Source: Hydractinia symbiolongicarpus
Lineage: Eukaryota > Cnidaria > Hydrozoa > Anthoathecata > Hydractiniidae
Reading direction: 5' to 3'
Assembly: GCF_029227915.1 (NCBI RefSeq)
Contig: NC_079886.1
Span: 10,873,501 to 10,933,500 of the forward strand
DNA: 60,000 nucleotides
Shown one piece after another: positions 1 to 8,543 of the stretch. The position numbers and the translations under genes are program-made. Numbering within the stretch: the stretch's first letter is position 1; every line of letters begins with the position of its first letter. Under the pieces are notes generated by a model. It made no database searches, was not told the DNA's origin, and saw nothing but the letters and a program-made list of their open reading frames with translations.

Positions 1-256
1 CAAATTTGGTTTGCGAATGTCGTATACCTTACCCTCTCTTGAAACAAAATTGGTGGTATTTGACAAAGGAGCAAACAACACAACGTTTTCCAAGGCAACT
101 ACAACTTTCTCCACTTTTTCTCCTAAGTGGTGGCACTTTAGCTTGAACTAGCATGTCTTTTAGTCTCTTTCCCTTACGAAACCCCACTAGTGGTATGTCC
201 TTAAAAAACGCTTGATGTTTCTTATTAAAACTTAAAAGTATATGAATTTTACGCAA
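1..256 (-). pseudogene. Penelope-like retroelement fragment (linker between reverse transcriptase and GIY-YIG domain)
   Basis: The 75-residue reading frame contains an 'IPLVGFRKGKRLKDMLVQAK' stretch followed by a cysteine cluster (CSCLGKRCVVC). I recognise this arrangement from the region between the reverse transcriptase and the GIY-YIG endonuclease of Penelope-like elements. The frame ends at a stop near position 30. A second frame starting a few codons earlier reads on to the window edge with a plausible continuation (YDIRKPNL), so there is a frameshift. The element continues to the left, outside the window. It is a dead copy; the family call rests on pattern memory, not on alignment. Confidence 0.55.
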
Positions 257-1301
257 TATCCTACTTAAGCATCGAAAGGCTGGACAGTTTACCTGTACTA
301 AGAGCTTAGTCCAGTGTCACGATTAATTTATTAACATTTACTGAAACTTATCTGCAAAATACTTGTAACAACAGGTTGTAAACTGTGCTAAAAAGTTTTT
401 TTCAGGAAATATCACATATTACACCTATATAGATGTACAACATTGTTTACTTGTACTAAGCTCTCAGCCAGAAGCAAAATTCACTTTTAAATTTTTACTA
501 GGAACGTTCTTCGAAAAGGTTGGCCGACTGTTTCTGCTATGACGGGGTAGCAACTAGTTGTAAACTGTGTTTTTATTTCAGCTAAAGTTATATTTAAAAA
601 AGTATATATTAACCGACACTTCAATGCCGCAGCCGCCTCACTAGATTTACGACATACTGCATACCTGTACTAAAACGCTCCACCTGAATGTGTGACGCTG
701 TTTGCAGTTTTTATTAGGCGCTCCACTGGGTAATAAACGCCAGGCTGCGCAGAAGGCTTATCCCGGCGTTTCGACACCGATGCTTAGCATGCTGACTTCA
801 TGTGAAGCTTGTTTTATATTTTTTAACTGAAGTTAGTTGTACTGAGTCTTGTGACTTTTCTTGGTTATATCTGCTGATATTTGAGTTTTCTTGCAGGTTG
901 CACTGAGTCTATCCATGGTGTAACATTGTTCGCGGTCCCTTTTTGCGGTTCACACAGATAGGGTAGCAGAAGGGGGAAACTTCTGCTTGACCTTTTGGCG
1001 CTTTAGGTTACATCGTAATAAAAAAAACCTAACAAGGCCAGGGGACGCTGCTGCGCTTCTTCATCCTTATTCAACAATCATGCTCAAAAATTACTCTTGG
1101 CTTAAGCCAAGAAGATTGATTTGAACTATTTACGTACGTTCAAAAAATAATGTGATCCTAAATGCAAAACAGTCTTTATGTATCATGAATGCTTTATATA
1201 CATTACATACTAAATTTTATAACACCTGCTGCACGCTCTCGGCCCAGCGAATTGCGTACGTGTGACCATTTGAAATCACTTGTAGCACAGATGTTAAAGA
1301 C
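257..1301. other. Non-coding stretch with diverged internal repeats
   Basis: No credible gene. Short phrases recur: 'TGTACTAA' near 295, 453 and 666, and 'GTTGTAAACTGTG' near 376 and 558. This suggests a decayed repeat of roughly 160-210 bp, possibly the 5' part of the adjoining Penelope-like element. A perfect 8-bp hairpin (AGCAGAAG/CTTCTGCT) lies at 965-987. Confidence 0.4.
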
Positions 1302-1306
1302 GCATG

Positions 1307-1530
1307 TGTTATGCCCCACTTTGTAATAATTTCCCCACTTTGTAATATCTGCCCCACTTTGTAATTATCTTGCCCCACTTTGTAATACCTGCCCCACTTT
1401 GTAATAACTTTTTCCCCACTTTGTAATTTCGGAGCTGCCCCACTTTGTAATTCATCGTTGCCCCACTTTGTAATTTTCGGAGCTGCCCCACTTTGTAATA
1501 ATGTCTTGCCCCACTTTGTAGTTTTCGATT
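1307..1530 (+). repeat. Left subterminal minisatellite array of the Ginger-like element
   Basis: Ten copies of a CCCCACTTTGTA core are separated by variable spacers of about 8-12 bases, giving a period of about 19-25 bp. The first copies align with the right-end array spacer by spacer, so the whole array acts as a long terminal inverted repeat. Repeated subterminal motifs are typical transposase-binding sites. The open frames across this array are repeat artefacts. Confidence 0.85.
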
Positions 1531-2263
1531 TTTCGCATGCTGACCAATATGCAATTTTTATGACGTCATCTTTTGTTATGTTATCGGTGTTCTGGATGCT
1601 CTGTCTTGTTATTTGCAATGAAAGGCGTGTCACACGTTAGTAGAATGATTACTTTTAATTTTTATTAGCAAGCGTTGTAACATTACATGCACTGGCTTTC
1701 TTTTTGTGAAAAAATGTACTAGCTGAAGTGTTTTTATACCATAACATAACAGAAATATAATACAAACAGTAGGTAATGTGTTTTTTGCATAACATAACAT
1801 AAGAAATAAACTTGTAGCAATCTTAGCATAACATGCAGACTAATCAGTTCGAGGATTTCAACCTCAAACTGTCACCTCGGGTATATCTACAAATGAAACT
1901 CAGGTAAAAAAGCACTACTTCTAAATAGAATGAAAGAAAGATAAAAAATGTGAACAAAGATACGACAATTTCTACCTGCGTGATTTATTGGAAGCAATTT
2001 ACTTGTCAAAAAACATTAGAACATAAACGAAGACTATCGAAAATAAAAGCTGGAATGAATAAAAGACTAAAAATCACTTCTTCGATTTCCACACAATGTT
2101 TTCTATTATATACCAACCATAGGCCAGCAGTTGTAAATTTAGCCATGCCGTGTTCCATTTCGGATGGTTCAGGATGGTCTTCAGCTCTATCACCATTCTA
2201 GAGAATGAGCTGGCACTTTTTACAGTCCTTTGCATGCCCACCCGGATTGAATTTGATGCTATT

Positions 2264-2659
2264 CTAGCTTTTTTTGTGGAAGGATCTTTTTATACGGTAC
2301 GTAAAATCAAAACGCAAAAATTTGCGTAATTTTTCGGGATCACAAACAATTCTCCAAAATTTACATACGTTTCCCAAGTGTGCATATGTGGCAACGATAT
2401 GCGAGGGCCAATTGTAATCACTGCATTGCAATACTAACATCAAGATCGTTTCTATAATTTCTGATGGCAAATCATCGAAGTTGAAATTGCGAACTAAAGT
2501 TTGAATAAAATATATATGTTATTGTTTTTGTTACAGGATAACAATACAAAATGATACAATAACGAATGTGCTTACCTTTCCCTGTGCAGTAAGATAAGCT
2601 CGGACTTCCAATTGAATGTCTGAGCCTCATAGGCTTTCTTGTGTCGCGTTGTGGACGAT
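2264..2659 (-). pseudogene. Spliced F-box-like tail of the OTU transposase
   Basis: Two exons follow the OTU exon in compatible phase. Exon 2576-2659 has acceptor CCCTAG and donor G|GTAAGC. Terminal exon 2264-2493 has acceptor CTTTAG. Joined in phase, the last exon gives DDLPSEIIETIL...VCKFWRIV, an F-box-like pattern (the Leu-Pro of the F-box start, then a Cys-x-x-Trp motif). F-boxes bind SKP1 and recruit ubiquitin ligases, so an OTU deubiquitinase and an F-box would sit in one protein. The phases fit at both junctions, which supports the exon calls. The F-box match is by pattern only. Confidence 0.55.
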
Positions 2660-2820
2660 CTAGGGAAATTATTATACCAAAAGTTAAGTTGAATAAACTC
2701 AGAATTGAATTTTAAAATATGGAAAATAAGACTATTTACCATTCTTTTCACTTTATAGGTAAAACGCAGTGACTGATAAGATTTTATTGAACACGCAAAA
2801 GAGTTTCGATACTTTCTTAC

Positions 2821-4278
2821 CTAAAGTAACAGTTTCGTTCCCTCCTTCGCTACCTTCATCTGTCTCGTTTTCCTCTTCCCTGTTTTATAACGCTTTATTA
2901 ACCTCTTCTCTCCTTTCAAATGTTTCATTATTCTCTTCGCCACCTTCAACTGTCTCTTTTTCATTTTCACTCAAGACAACATAGTGTTCTCCACAGTCTT
3001 CGGCACAATGTCCTAATGTTATTCTATTAAAAGGGCAAAAGTCTGTTGGTGTTATGGTAACTTGAGCTTCAGGTCTCAGGGTTGAGATAAGCGTTATTTC
3101 AATGTTATATAGCTCAGAGGCAGTTCTTAACGTTAGCTCATCACCATATGTCCTATTTAGAAACATTCTGTTTAAATATTCACTAAACGGCATCTCAACG
3201 TACATTTCGAGTGGCCACCCTTCATTATCATAGGGATTTTCCTCTAAAAACCTCGCAATTTCGGCTCTAACTGTTTGGGCAGATCTGAAAATTCCATATT
3301 GAGTCTGCGCGTGTGCTATAGCACTAAATTGGCAATTTCCATCACCAAGGGGGTCGTATGAAACGGAATACCCTTGATCTTGAAAAATATCAAAGCGATC
3401 TTGCCTTGTAAGTGGTACTAACAAATTCTTTTGATATAATTTTTGTTGTTCCTTATGAAGTTGCTTCAGACTTTTTCCATTTTTCTTCCGTTTATGACAT
3501 TTCTTGAAATCTGCAATGTCCTCCACCAGAAACCATTCGGCCTCTTTCCTGTCAGACTTTGGTGATTTAAATTCCACAAAATACCTATTTTTGTATTTTC
3601 CCACCTTCAACACTTTTCCATGCAGAACTAATCGATGCTTGGGTGCTTTTTTACATTTTCGTTTTTCTCCATGTCTGACCAACACTTCATCGCAGATTTC
3701 ATACTCTGAACACTTATTTCTTTTACGAAAGTAAGCTACAGTTCTATCACCAATTCTCTTGTTGTTTGCTTTCACCTTATCCCTGGCCTTTTCGATACGT
3801 TGTTTTCGTTTTAGAATTTGATTTAAAGTGGATGGTGACACAGGTTGAATAACTGGTTTTGTCTGACCCTCGACAGGAAATCCACAATTAACTAATTCAT
3901 TTGACTTCCGTCCATAATATACCTCGAATGCTGACTTCCATCCAAGTTCCTCTCACTTGTCGCTATTTAAGCATTCTGCATATTTTGAAAGGTTTTCTAC
4001 CCAGTTTACACCAACACGACCTTGAGTTTTGAGATCGTATGATATCTTTTTTCGTAAAGTTCTATGCGATCTTTCTACTTTCCCTTGTGATTGAGGGTGG
4101 TAAAGTCTGCTTTTAATCATCTTTATTTTTTTCCTTTGACAATACCTTTGAACTGATCCATAAAACTCTTTAACCCTGGTCACTTTGTAAAATACTAGGG
4201 GTCCCATGTAAATTGTAAATTTTCTCAAGCTCCATTCTAACCTTGCTTGTATGTTTTGAAGTCAGTGGTACTAGCCAG
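2821..4278 (-). pseudogene. Ginger-like transposase core, GPY/F-like region and OTU cysteine-protease domain
   Basis: In order along the minus strand: end of the integrase core (LVPLTSK, then LQSDQG with the second catalytic Asp, then HPQSQGKVERSHR with the catalytic Glu); a basic chromodomain/GPY/F-like stretch (KVGKYKNRYFVEF); and an OTU protease with DGNCQFSAIAHA (catalytic Cys) and GEHYVVL (catalytic His). An extra base near 4170 shifts frame between the catalytic Asp and Glu. A TGA at 3950-3952 and a TAA at 2885-2887 interrupt an otherwise continuous frame, which runs on to a good splice donor (AG|GTAAG) at 2821. The longest intact piece is the 318-residue OTU part. OTU enzymes remove ubiquitin; a role in transposition is not established. 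Confidence 0.75.
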
Positions 4279-4394
4279 CAACCTCGTTCCCAGGGCAATT
4301 TTTCGCTTTCTTGATATCCGAGACGGCGCGAAGAAATTTCTTCTCGATGTCCGAGATCGTCAAAAAGAGAAAAATGGGCCTGGGGACGAGGTTG
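4279..4394. mobile_element. Short palindromic MITE nested in the Ginger-like element
   Basis: The ends are imperfect inverted repeats: CAACCTCGTTCCCAGGGC on the left and GGGCCTGGGGACGAGGTTG on the right. The 116-bp unit lies inside the transposase integrase core. Related ends occur at 14981-15030 and 56716-56812. No clear target duplication is visible at this copy. Confidence 0.6.
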
Positions 4395-4425
4395 TTTAAA
4401 ATGATCACAGTATGAGTAGAACCTA

Positions 4426-4847
4426 CAATCGTGGACAAAAATATTGAGACTAAGGCAGTTTTTTACTCGTTATCCAAATATGTACAAAACAGTCAAATAG
4501 TCAATACTCTGCAGCCGGAAGGCTGCAAAGTCGCTACTTTTGCACACAAGTAGGCCAGGCAGAGAGGGTTGAAAAGTTGCTAGTCACATTCTTTAGCACG
4601 CCCGCACACCAAAATAATTCACGTCGGGGACCACGAAGGCCCCGAAATTCGTGATTAATAGCCTTGCTGACGTCAGCAACAATTAGCACACTTTAAGAAT
4701 TTTGTATTTACCAAACAACCTAAGTCCACTCTGAACATTGACAAGTTCAAGATGTGTGAATCTAATATAGAATGAGCCTACGCAATTACTTGTGGTGGCG
4801 AACTTCGAAGTTCGTTGTCTTGTGCCAACATATTGTGACCACGATTG
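4426..4847. mobile_element. TA-flanked MITE (422 bp) nested in the Ginger-like transposase
   Basis: The left end CAATCGTGGACAAAAATATT and the inverse of the right end (CAATCGTGGTCACAATATG) are terminal inverted repeats. TA lies immediately outside both ends (4424-4425 and 4848-4849), as expected for Tc1/mariner-type movers. There is no coding capacity. It is homologous in reverse orientation to the element at 23199-24010: shared are the GCCAGGC...GTTGAAAAGTT section and the ACTTGTGGTGGxGAAC section. A small hairpin GCAGCC/GGCTGC is at 4512-4527. Confidence 0.7.
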
Positions 4848-5341
4848 TACCTCATTTGCAGTGACTGGTTTAGGAACTGCTTTGTTGCTGAATTTCACAG
4901 TAAATTTTTTAAACTCAGCATCATTTGATGTTTTACTGAGAATTTTTCTGCCACTGATTCCCGCATATATGTCCGCAGCTCTGTTCCTTAGTTTTTTATA
5001 TCCAGCGGATTTACTTTTTTTGAATGTTTTCGCTACCACTTTATTCAATTCACTTTTTTCAAAACTCGTTTACCTTGAAAAAAAATTAATCCATTCGAAT
5101 CTATTTTCAGATCATTTTTTAATCTCCAGTATTTGATGTACGCGCTTCTGTGAGTGGCAGTCCTGTCTTTCACTGGGATTTTGGATTGTTCATCGTTCAT
5201 TATCAACTCCGCTATTATCTCATACTCGTGTTCTCGCATTGGATGAATGTAACTTAACAATACGAACCTTAATTTCCATAACAAAATCAAAATAAGAAAT
5301 TTGCGAAACATGTCTGGTCCAAAAACTATTCCTAAAATCAA
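4848..5341 (-). pseudogene. Ginger-like transposase, N-terminal part
   Basis: Two overlapping frames (5045-5341 and 4683-5048) together form the N-terminal region. The first ends FFQGKRVLKK and the second resumes at LNKVVAKTF, so a one-base frameshift lies near 5055. The second frame continues through YKKLRNRAADIYAGISGRKIL and KFSNKAVPKPV, matching the zinc-binding-like region that precedes the catalytic core in Ginger1/KRBA2-like integrases. The frame then runs into a nested MITE at 4847, which separates this part from the catalytic core. Residues read below 4848 belong to the MITE. Confidence 0.65.
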
Positions 5342-5503
5342 AATGTACCTGCAAGCATATATTCACTTTATCATTTTTACTAACTTCCAATTTGAGTAGC
5401 CTTTCAGTGTGCTTCGTTTTGAATTTATATCGCGCAACCTCCTTCTAAAGCTTTTTTCTATGGGAGCGTCTGAAAGGCTATTGATAAGCAAAATAAACCA
5501 AAA

Positions 5504-5608
5504 ATTACAAAGTGGGGCAGCTCCGAAATTACAAAGTGGGGCAAAAGTTATTACAAAGTGGGACAGATATTACAAAGTGGGGCAATTATTACAAAGTGGG
5601 GCATAACA
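5504..5608 (-). repeat. Right subterminal minisatellite array of the Ginger-like element
   Basis: Five copies of the same core in reverse orientation (TACAAAGTGGGG; one copy has GGGA). Reading inward from 5608, spacer order matches the left end, including the distinctive 'TTTCGGAGCTG' spacer. The arrays differ in copy number (five here, ten at the left), so they have expanded or contracted since insertion. Confidence 0.85.
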
Positions 5609-5663
5609 GCATGTTTTCTTGTTAATATTTTTTGCGCGAAGGGGGCTATTATTTAATTCAAAA

Positions 5664-6797
5664 ATCTGTTGAACACACATTTGATAGTTTAAAAGCCTCA
5701 AAAAAACGAACTACTAACTTTTTAATAAATGTATTGCAACTCCGAAATTGTGACTATGGATAAAACTAAAAAATAATATACAATACAATACTTAATTTTT
5801 TTTTAAGCTGAAAATAATGATAAGAGACGATCTGTTGGACGAAACGATATTATTTTGAAAAAGTAAAACGTGATTTCTTTCTCAGATTTTATCGAATTTT
5901 AAAAAATACCACTGAAAATCCGATTAATGAAAGAAGCTTTATCATGTTGACAGACTTTAAACAGATTTTGACAGATTTTAAAAAATATAGGATCATAGAT
6001 ATTTGCTAATAATTCTGTTAAACGCACAATGTTGGACGCACAAAAATACCAAAAATATCCAAACCATGAAAAACATACAATTTTATAAAAAAACAATTTT
6101 GGGGCCACTGTGTTTTGCATTTCAAAAAAAAATTTTTTGAGCATAATTTAATACAGCTAGTTTAATTTCTTAAAATGGAGAAAATGTGCAACAAAATTAA
6201 AGAAAAATAGGAATTTATTTAGCTAAACTTGAAATTTCTTTTTTGGTACGTTCAACAGATTGTATATTGTTGAACATTGAGCTCGGAACACAAGTATCTA
6301 CATTGAAAAGCATTGCTCTCTACAATACCAATTTTTACAAACTTGACATTGTATCCACTCCACGCTATGAGTGTAACCTGCATGATTTCCATAAGAAAAA
6401 ATTTATAGATGCGTAGAATTAAGCTTCATCAAACACATAAAAACCAGTGAAAATCTGTCGGATGCACACTTGAGTTTTATCAGTCTGGAAACTTAATGAA
6501 TTAAAGGTATCATTCAAAGTTTAGTTTTCTCAAATGACTACAATAAGGATTGATATTTTAAATAATTTATAGCAAGGCATTCTCATTTGCCAAAACATGG
6601 ATCTACTTTTAAGGACCGGTATAATCTGTTGGACGCACAATTTTATAACCAAATATCCCTAAAATAGTGTAAAATATTTCTAATCCTAAAGTTTTGTTAT
6701 TGCTTGAAAGGTATCCATCGCATTGGCACATAATAAAAAATTATTTGTTTAGCGAGAAAAGGGTATTTAACAAATTATTCATGTGCGTCCATCAGAT
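5664..6797. repeat. Spaced recurrence of a 17-bp motif, consensus ATCTGTTGGACGCACAA
   Basis: Direct copies start at 5664, 5830, 6012 (with a half copy at 6031), 6452 and 6623. Inverted copies lie at about 6245-6261 and 6781-6797. Most intervals are about 165-200 bp. The best copy is at 6623-6639. DNA between the copies shows little obvious similarity by eye, so this is either a very old tandem array or a set of conserved sites. Confidence 0.5.
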
Positions 6798-8347
6798 TAG
6801 AAAGTATACTTTCAGGTGGATTAATGCAAATCTTACTCCTTTTTCAAAAATTAATGTTTTGAATTTGATTTTCTCTGATGTACAGAAGAGTAAAGTGTGC
6901 TAAAAAATCTTATTTTGCATTTTTAATTTTTTTAACCCGCGATAATCAAACCAAGTACTTTACGTGAATATCATTTATCTAAATGATTAAGTTTGTCCCA
7001 AGTATGGCATCAGACTGCAATTGTGTGTTTGTATATATTTTAACGGTGGTAAAGGTTTTGATGTATTATTAGTCTTTTCTCCAAGCATTTTGAAATGCGG
7101 CTAAGGTCTTTTTTCCCTCTAGTGCGAAGCAGATAATTTAGGGGACATGTTAATTTATTTTATTTTATTTTTAGTGATCTATGATAATAGATAAAAATAA
7201 TAGAATGGCACAAGCAGCTGCAAGTACAACGAAAATCGATAAAAAAAAAGGGTGATAAAAAATATATATAATTTAAAAAATTGTTGTTTATTATTTTAGT
7301 GCGACAAAGGTCAAATTTTACACTTATTTTTAGTGTGAAATTTAATTTTCAAAACAAGATAATTTATTTTCTCAAATTATTATTATTAATAATAATTATT
7401 TCGTTATAATTTTGGAGTCAGCAAAATATTTTTAACACCCTTCATACTGTTAACACCTCAAAAAAAATACCTTTTCCTCCTTGCCATGCACAACCATTGG
7501 AAAAGCTGCTTCGCCCTCTTATGGTTGTCCCCAGACTCTCTTGTCCCCTGAGTAGTTCTTACCACGTTATTAAGTTATAAAGTCAAAATGCCCTTAGAAC
7601 GAGGTTGCCGTTAGGACCGCCGTTCTCCACAACCTGCACATGTCCTCATCCGTGGTCATCGTACACGAAGAGGTTAATTGTTTGAAATCTCCCTGATTAA
7701 TGTCACTGTTATTCCGCTACCAATTCACGCGTATTTCACCTTTTAACTAATAATTACTCCCTTGTTTATTTTTACTAAGAATCGATCCGTTTAGCTAACT
7801 GTTCGGCATGTCTAATCGATTTACGTGGTTTGTAAGCTTGCACAATTTCGGTAACAGCAATGGTAACGTTGACACACACAAGAACTTCTCACATATCAAC
7901 ATTGATGGTAATACAAATAGAATGTCGTTTGCTTTTAATTTTCCACTTAGATTTAATGATTCTTGAAGCTAGGAAAATTTTCTTCATGCTAATACTTATC
8001 GCAGTTGTTGTCAATATGTCCTGATCTCTGCAGCTGAATTTTTACTTAAGAATAAAATAGGTTAGAATGAAAAACGAACAATGCTTTCAATAAATCCGTT
8101 CTCCCCTACAAGGAAATTATAAATGATTTCAACTTTCAATTTTAATTAAAACGAATCGAAACGGATAATTTTACGAAACAGTTTAAAAATCAGAATTTTT
8201 CAATCTGATCCATACTGTTTCATTCTTGAGTGGAAAATAGTCAATTCAAGAAATTTTTACACACTATGTTTGCGAAAATAAAATTAGCTTGAAAATTTGA
8301 AGCAGGGTAAGAAGAATGAAGAAATCCAGTTTTCAGATTTTTATATT

Positions 8348-8353
8348 TTTATT
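8348..8353 (-). terminator. Possible polyadenylation signal for the collagen gene
   Basis: AATAAA on the minus strand, about 190 bases after the collagen stop (8544-8546). This is a plausible 3' UTR length, but the region is AT-rich, so chance occurrence is likely enough to keep confidence low. Confidence 0.3.
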
Positions 8354-8543
8354 ATTTTTTTCGCACGCGCGCACGCATTAGGGAACCGACTAAAAGGGGG
8401 AAAGCGCAGGGGAATGGCGTACAATCAAGCAATGTACCAAAAATTTACAAAATCAGGATCTAACTATAAACACTTTAAAAAGAGTGTTAAAATACTAGTG
8501 ATTACGTCACTAGGGTAATTGTCTTATCTTGCTATTTGTAGTC

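Larger units (their letters stand above)
1307..5608 (-). mobile_element. Ginger-like DNA transposon, complete ends, inactivated
   Basis: Both ends read TGTTATGCCCCACTTTGTAA inwards and are in inverted orientation (left end at 1307, right end at 5608). They are flanked by an identical 5-bp sequence, GCATG, at 1302-1306 and 5609-5613, which is the expected short target-site duplication. Inside, on the minus strand, are pieces of an integrase-like transposase with a GPY/F-like region and an OTU protease domain. Known: Ginger elements are cut-and-paste transposons whose transposase resembles Ty3/gypsy integrase and can carry a cysteine-protease domain. There are no LTRs or reverse transcriptase here, which argues against a gypsy element. 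The coding region carries at least two frameshifts and two in-frame stops, so this copy cannot move itself. Confidence 0.8.
5614..8543. other. AT-rich intergenic stretch
   Basis: No gene is supported. It holds the spaced motif series listed separately (5664-6797) and a perfect AT palindrome (AATTATTATTA/TTAATAATAATT) around 7375-7397. On the minus strand, an AATAAA at 8348-8353 lies about 190 bases beyond the collagen stop codon. Short open frames here show no recognisable domains. Confidence 0.5.

Noticed and set aside
740-800. Possible hammerhead ribozyme (Penelope-like elements can carry them): CGAAACGCCG on the minus strand
   Set aside because: The conserved CTGANGA core is absent at the needed distance, so the fold cannot be supported.
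1217-1633. Open frames repeating 'LQSGA' and 'ITKWG'
   Set aside because: They are translations of the minisatellite at the Ginger-like element end, not proteins.
1307-5608. Ty3/gypsy LTR retrotransposon
   Set aside because: No reverse transcriptase, protease or direct LTRs; the ends are inverted repeats, which fits a DNA transposon.
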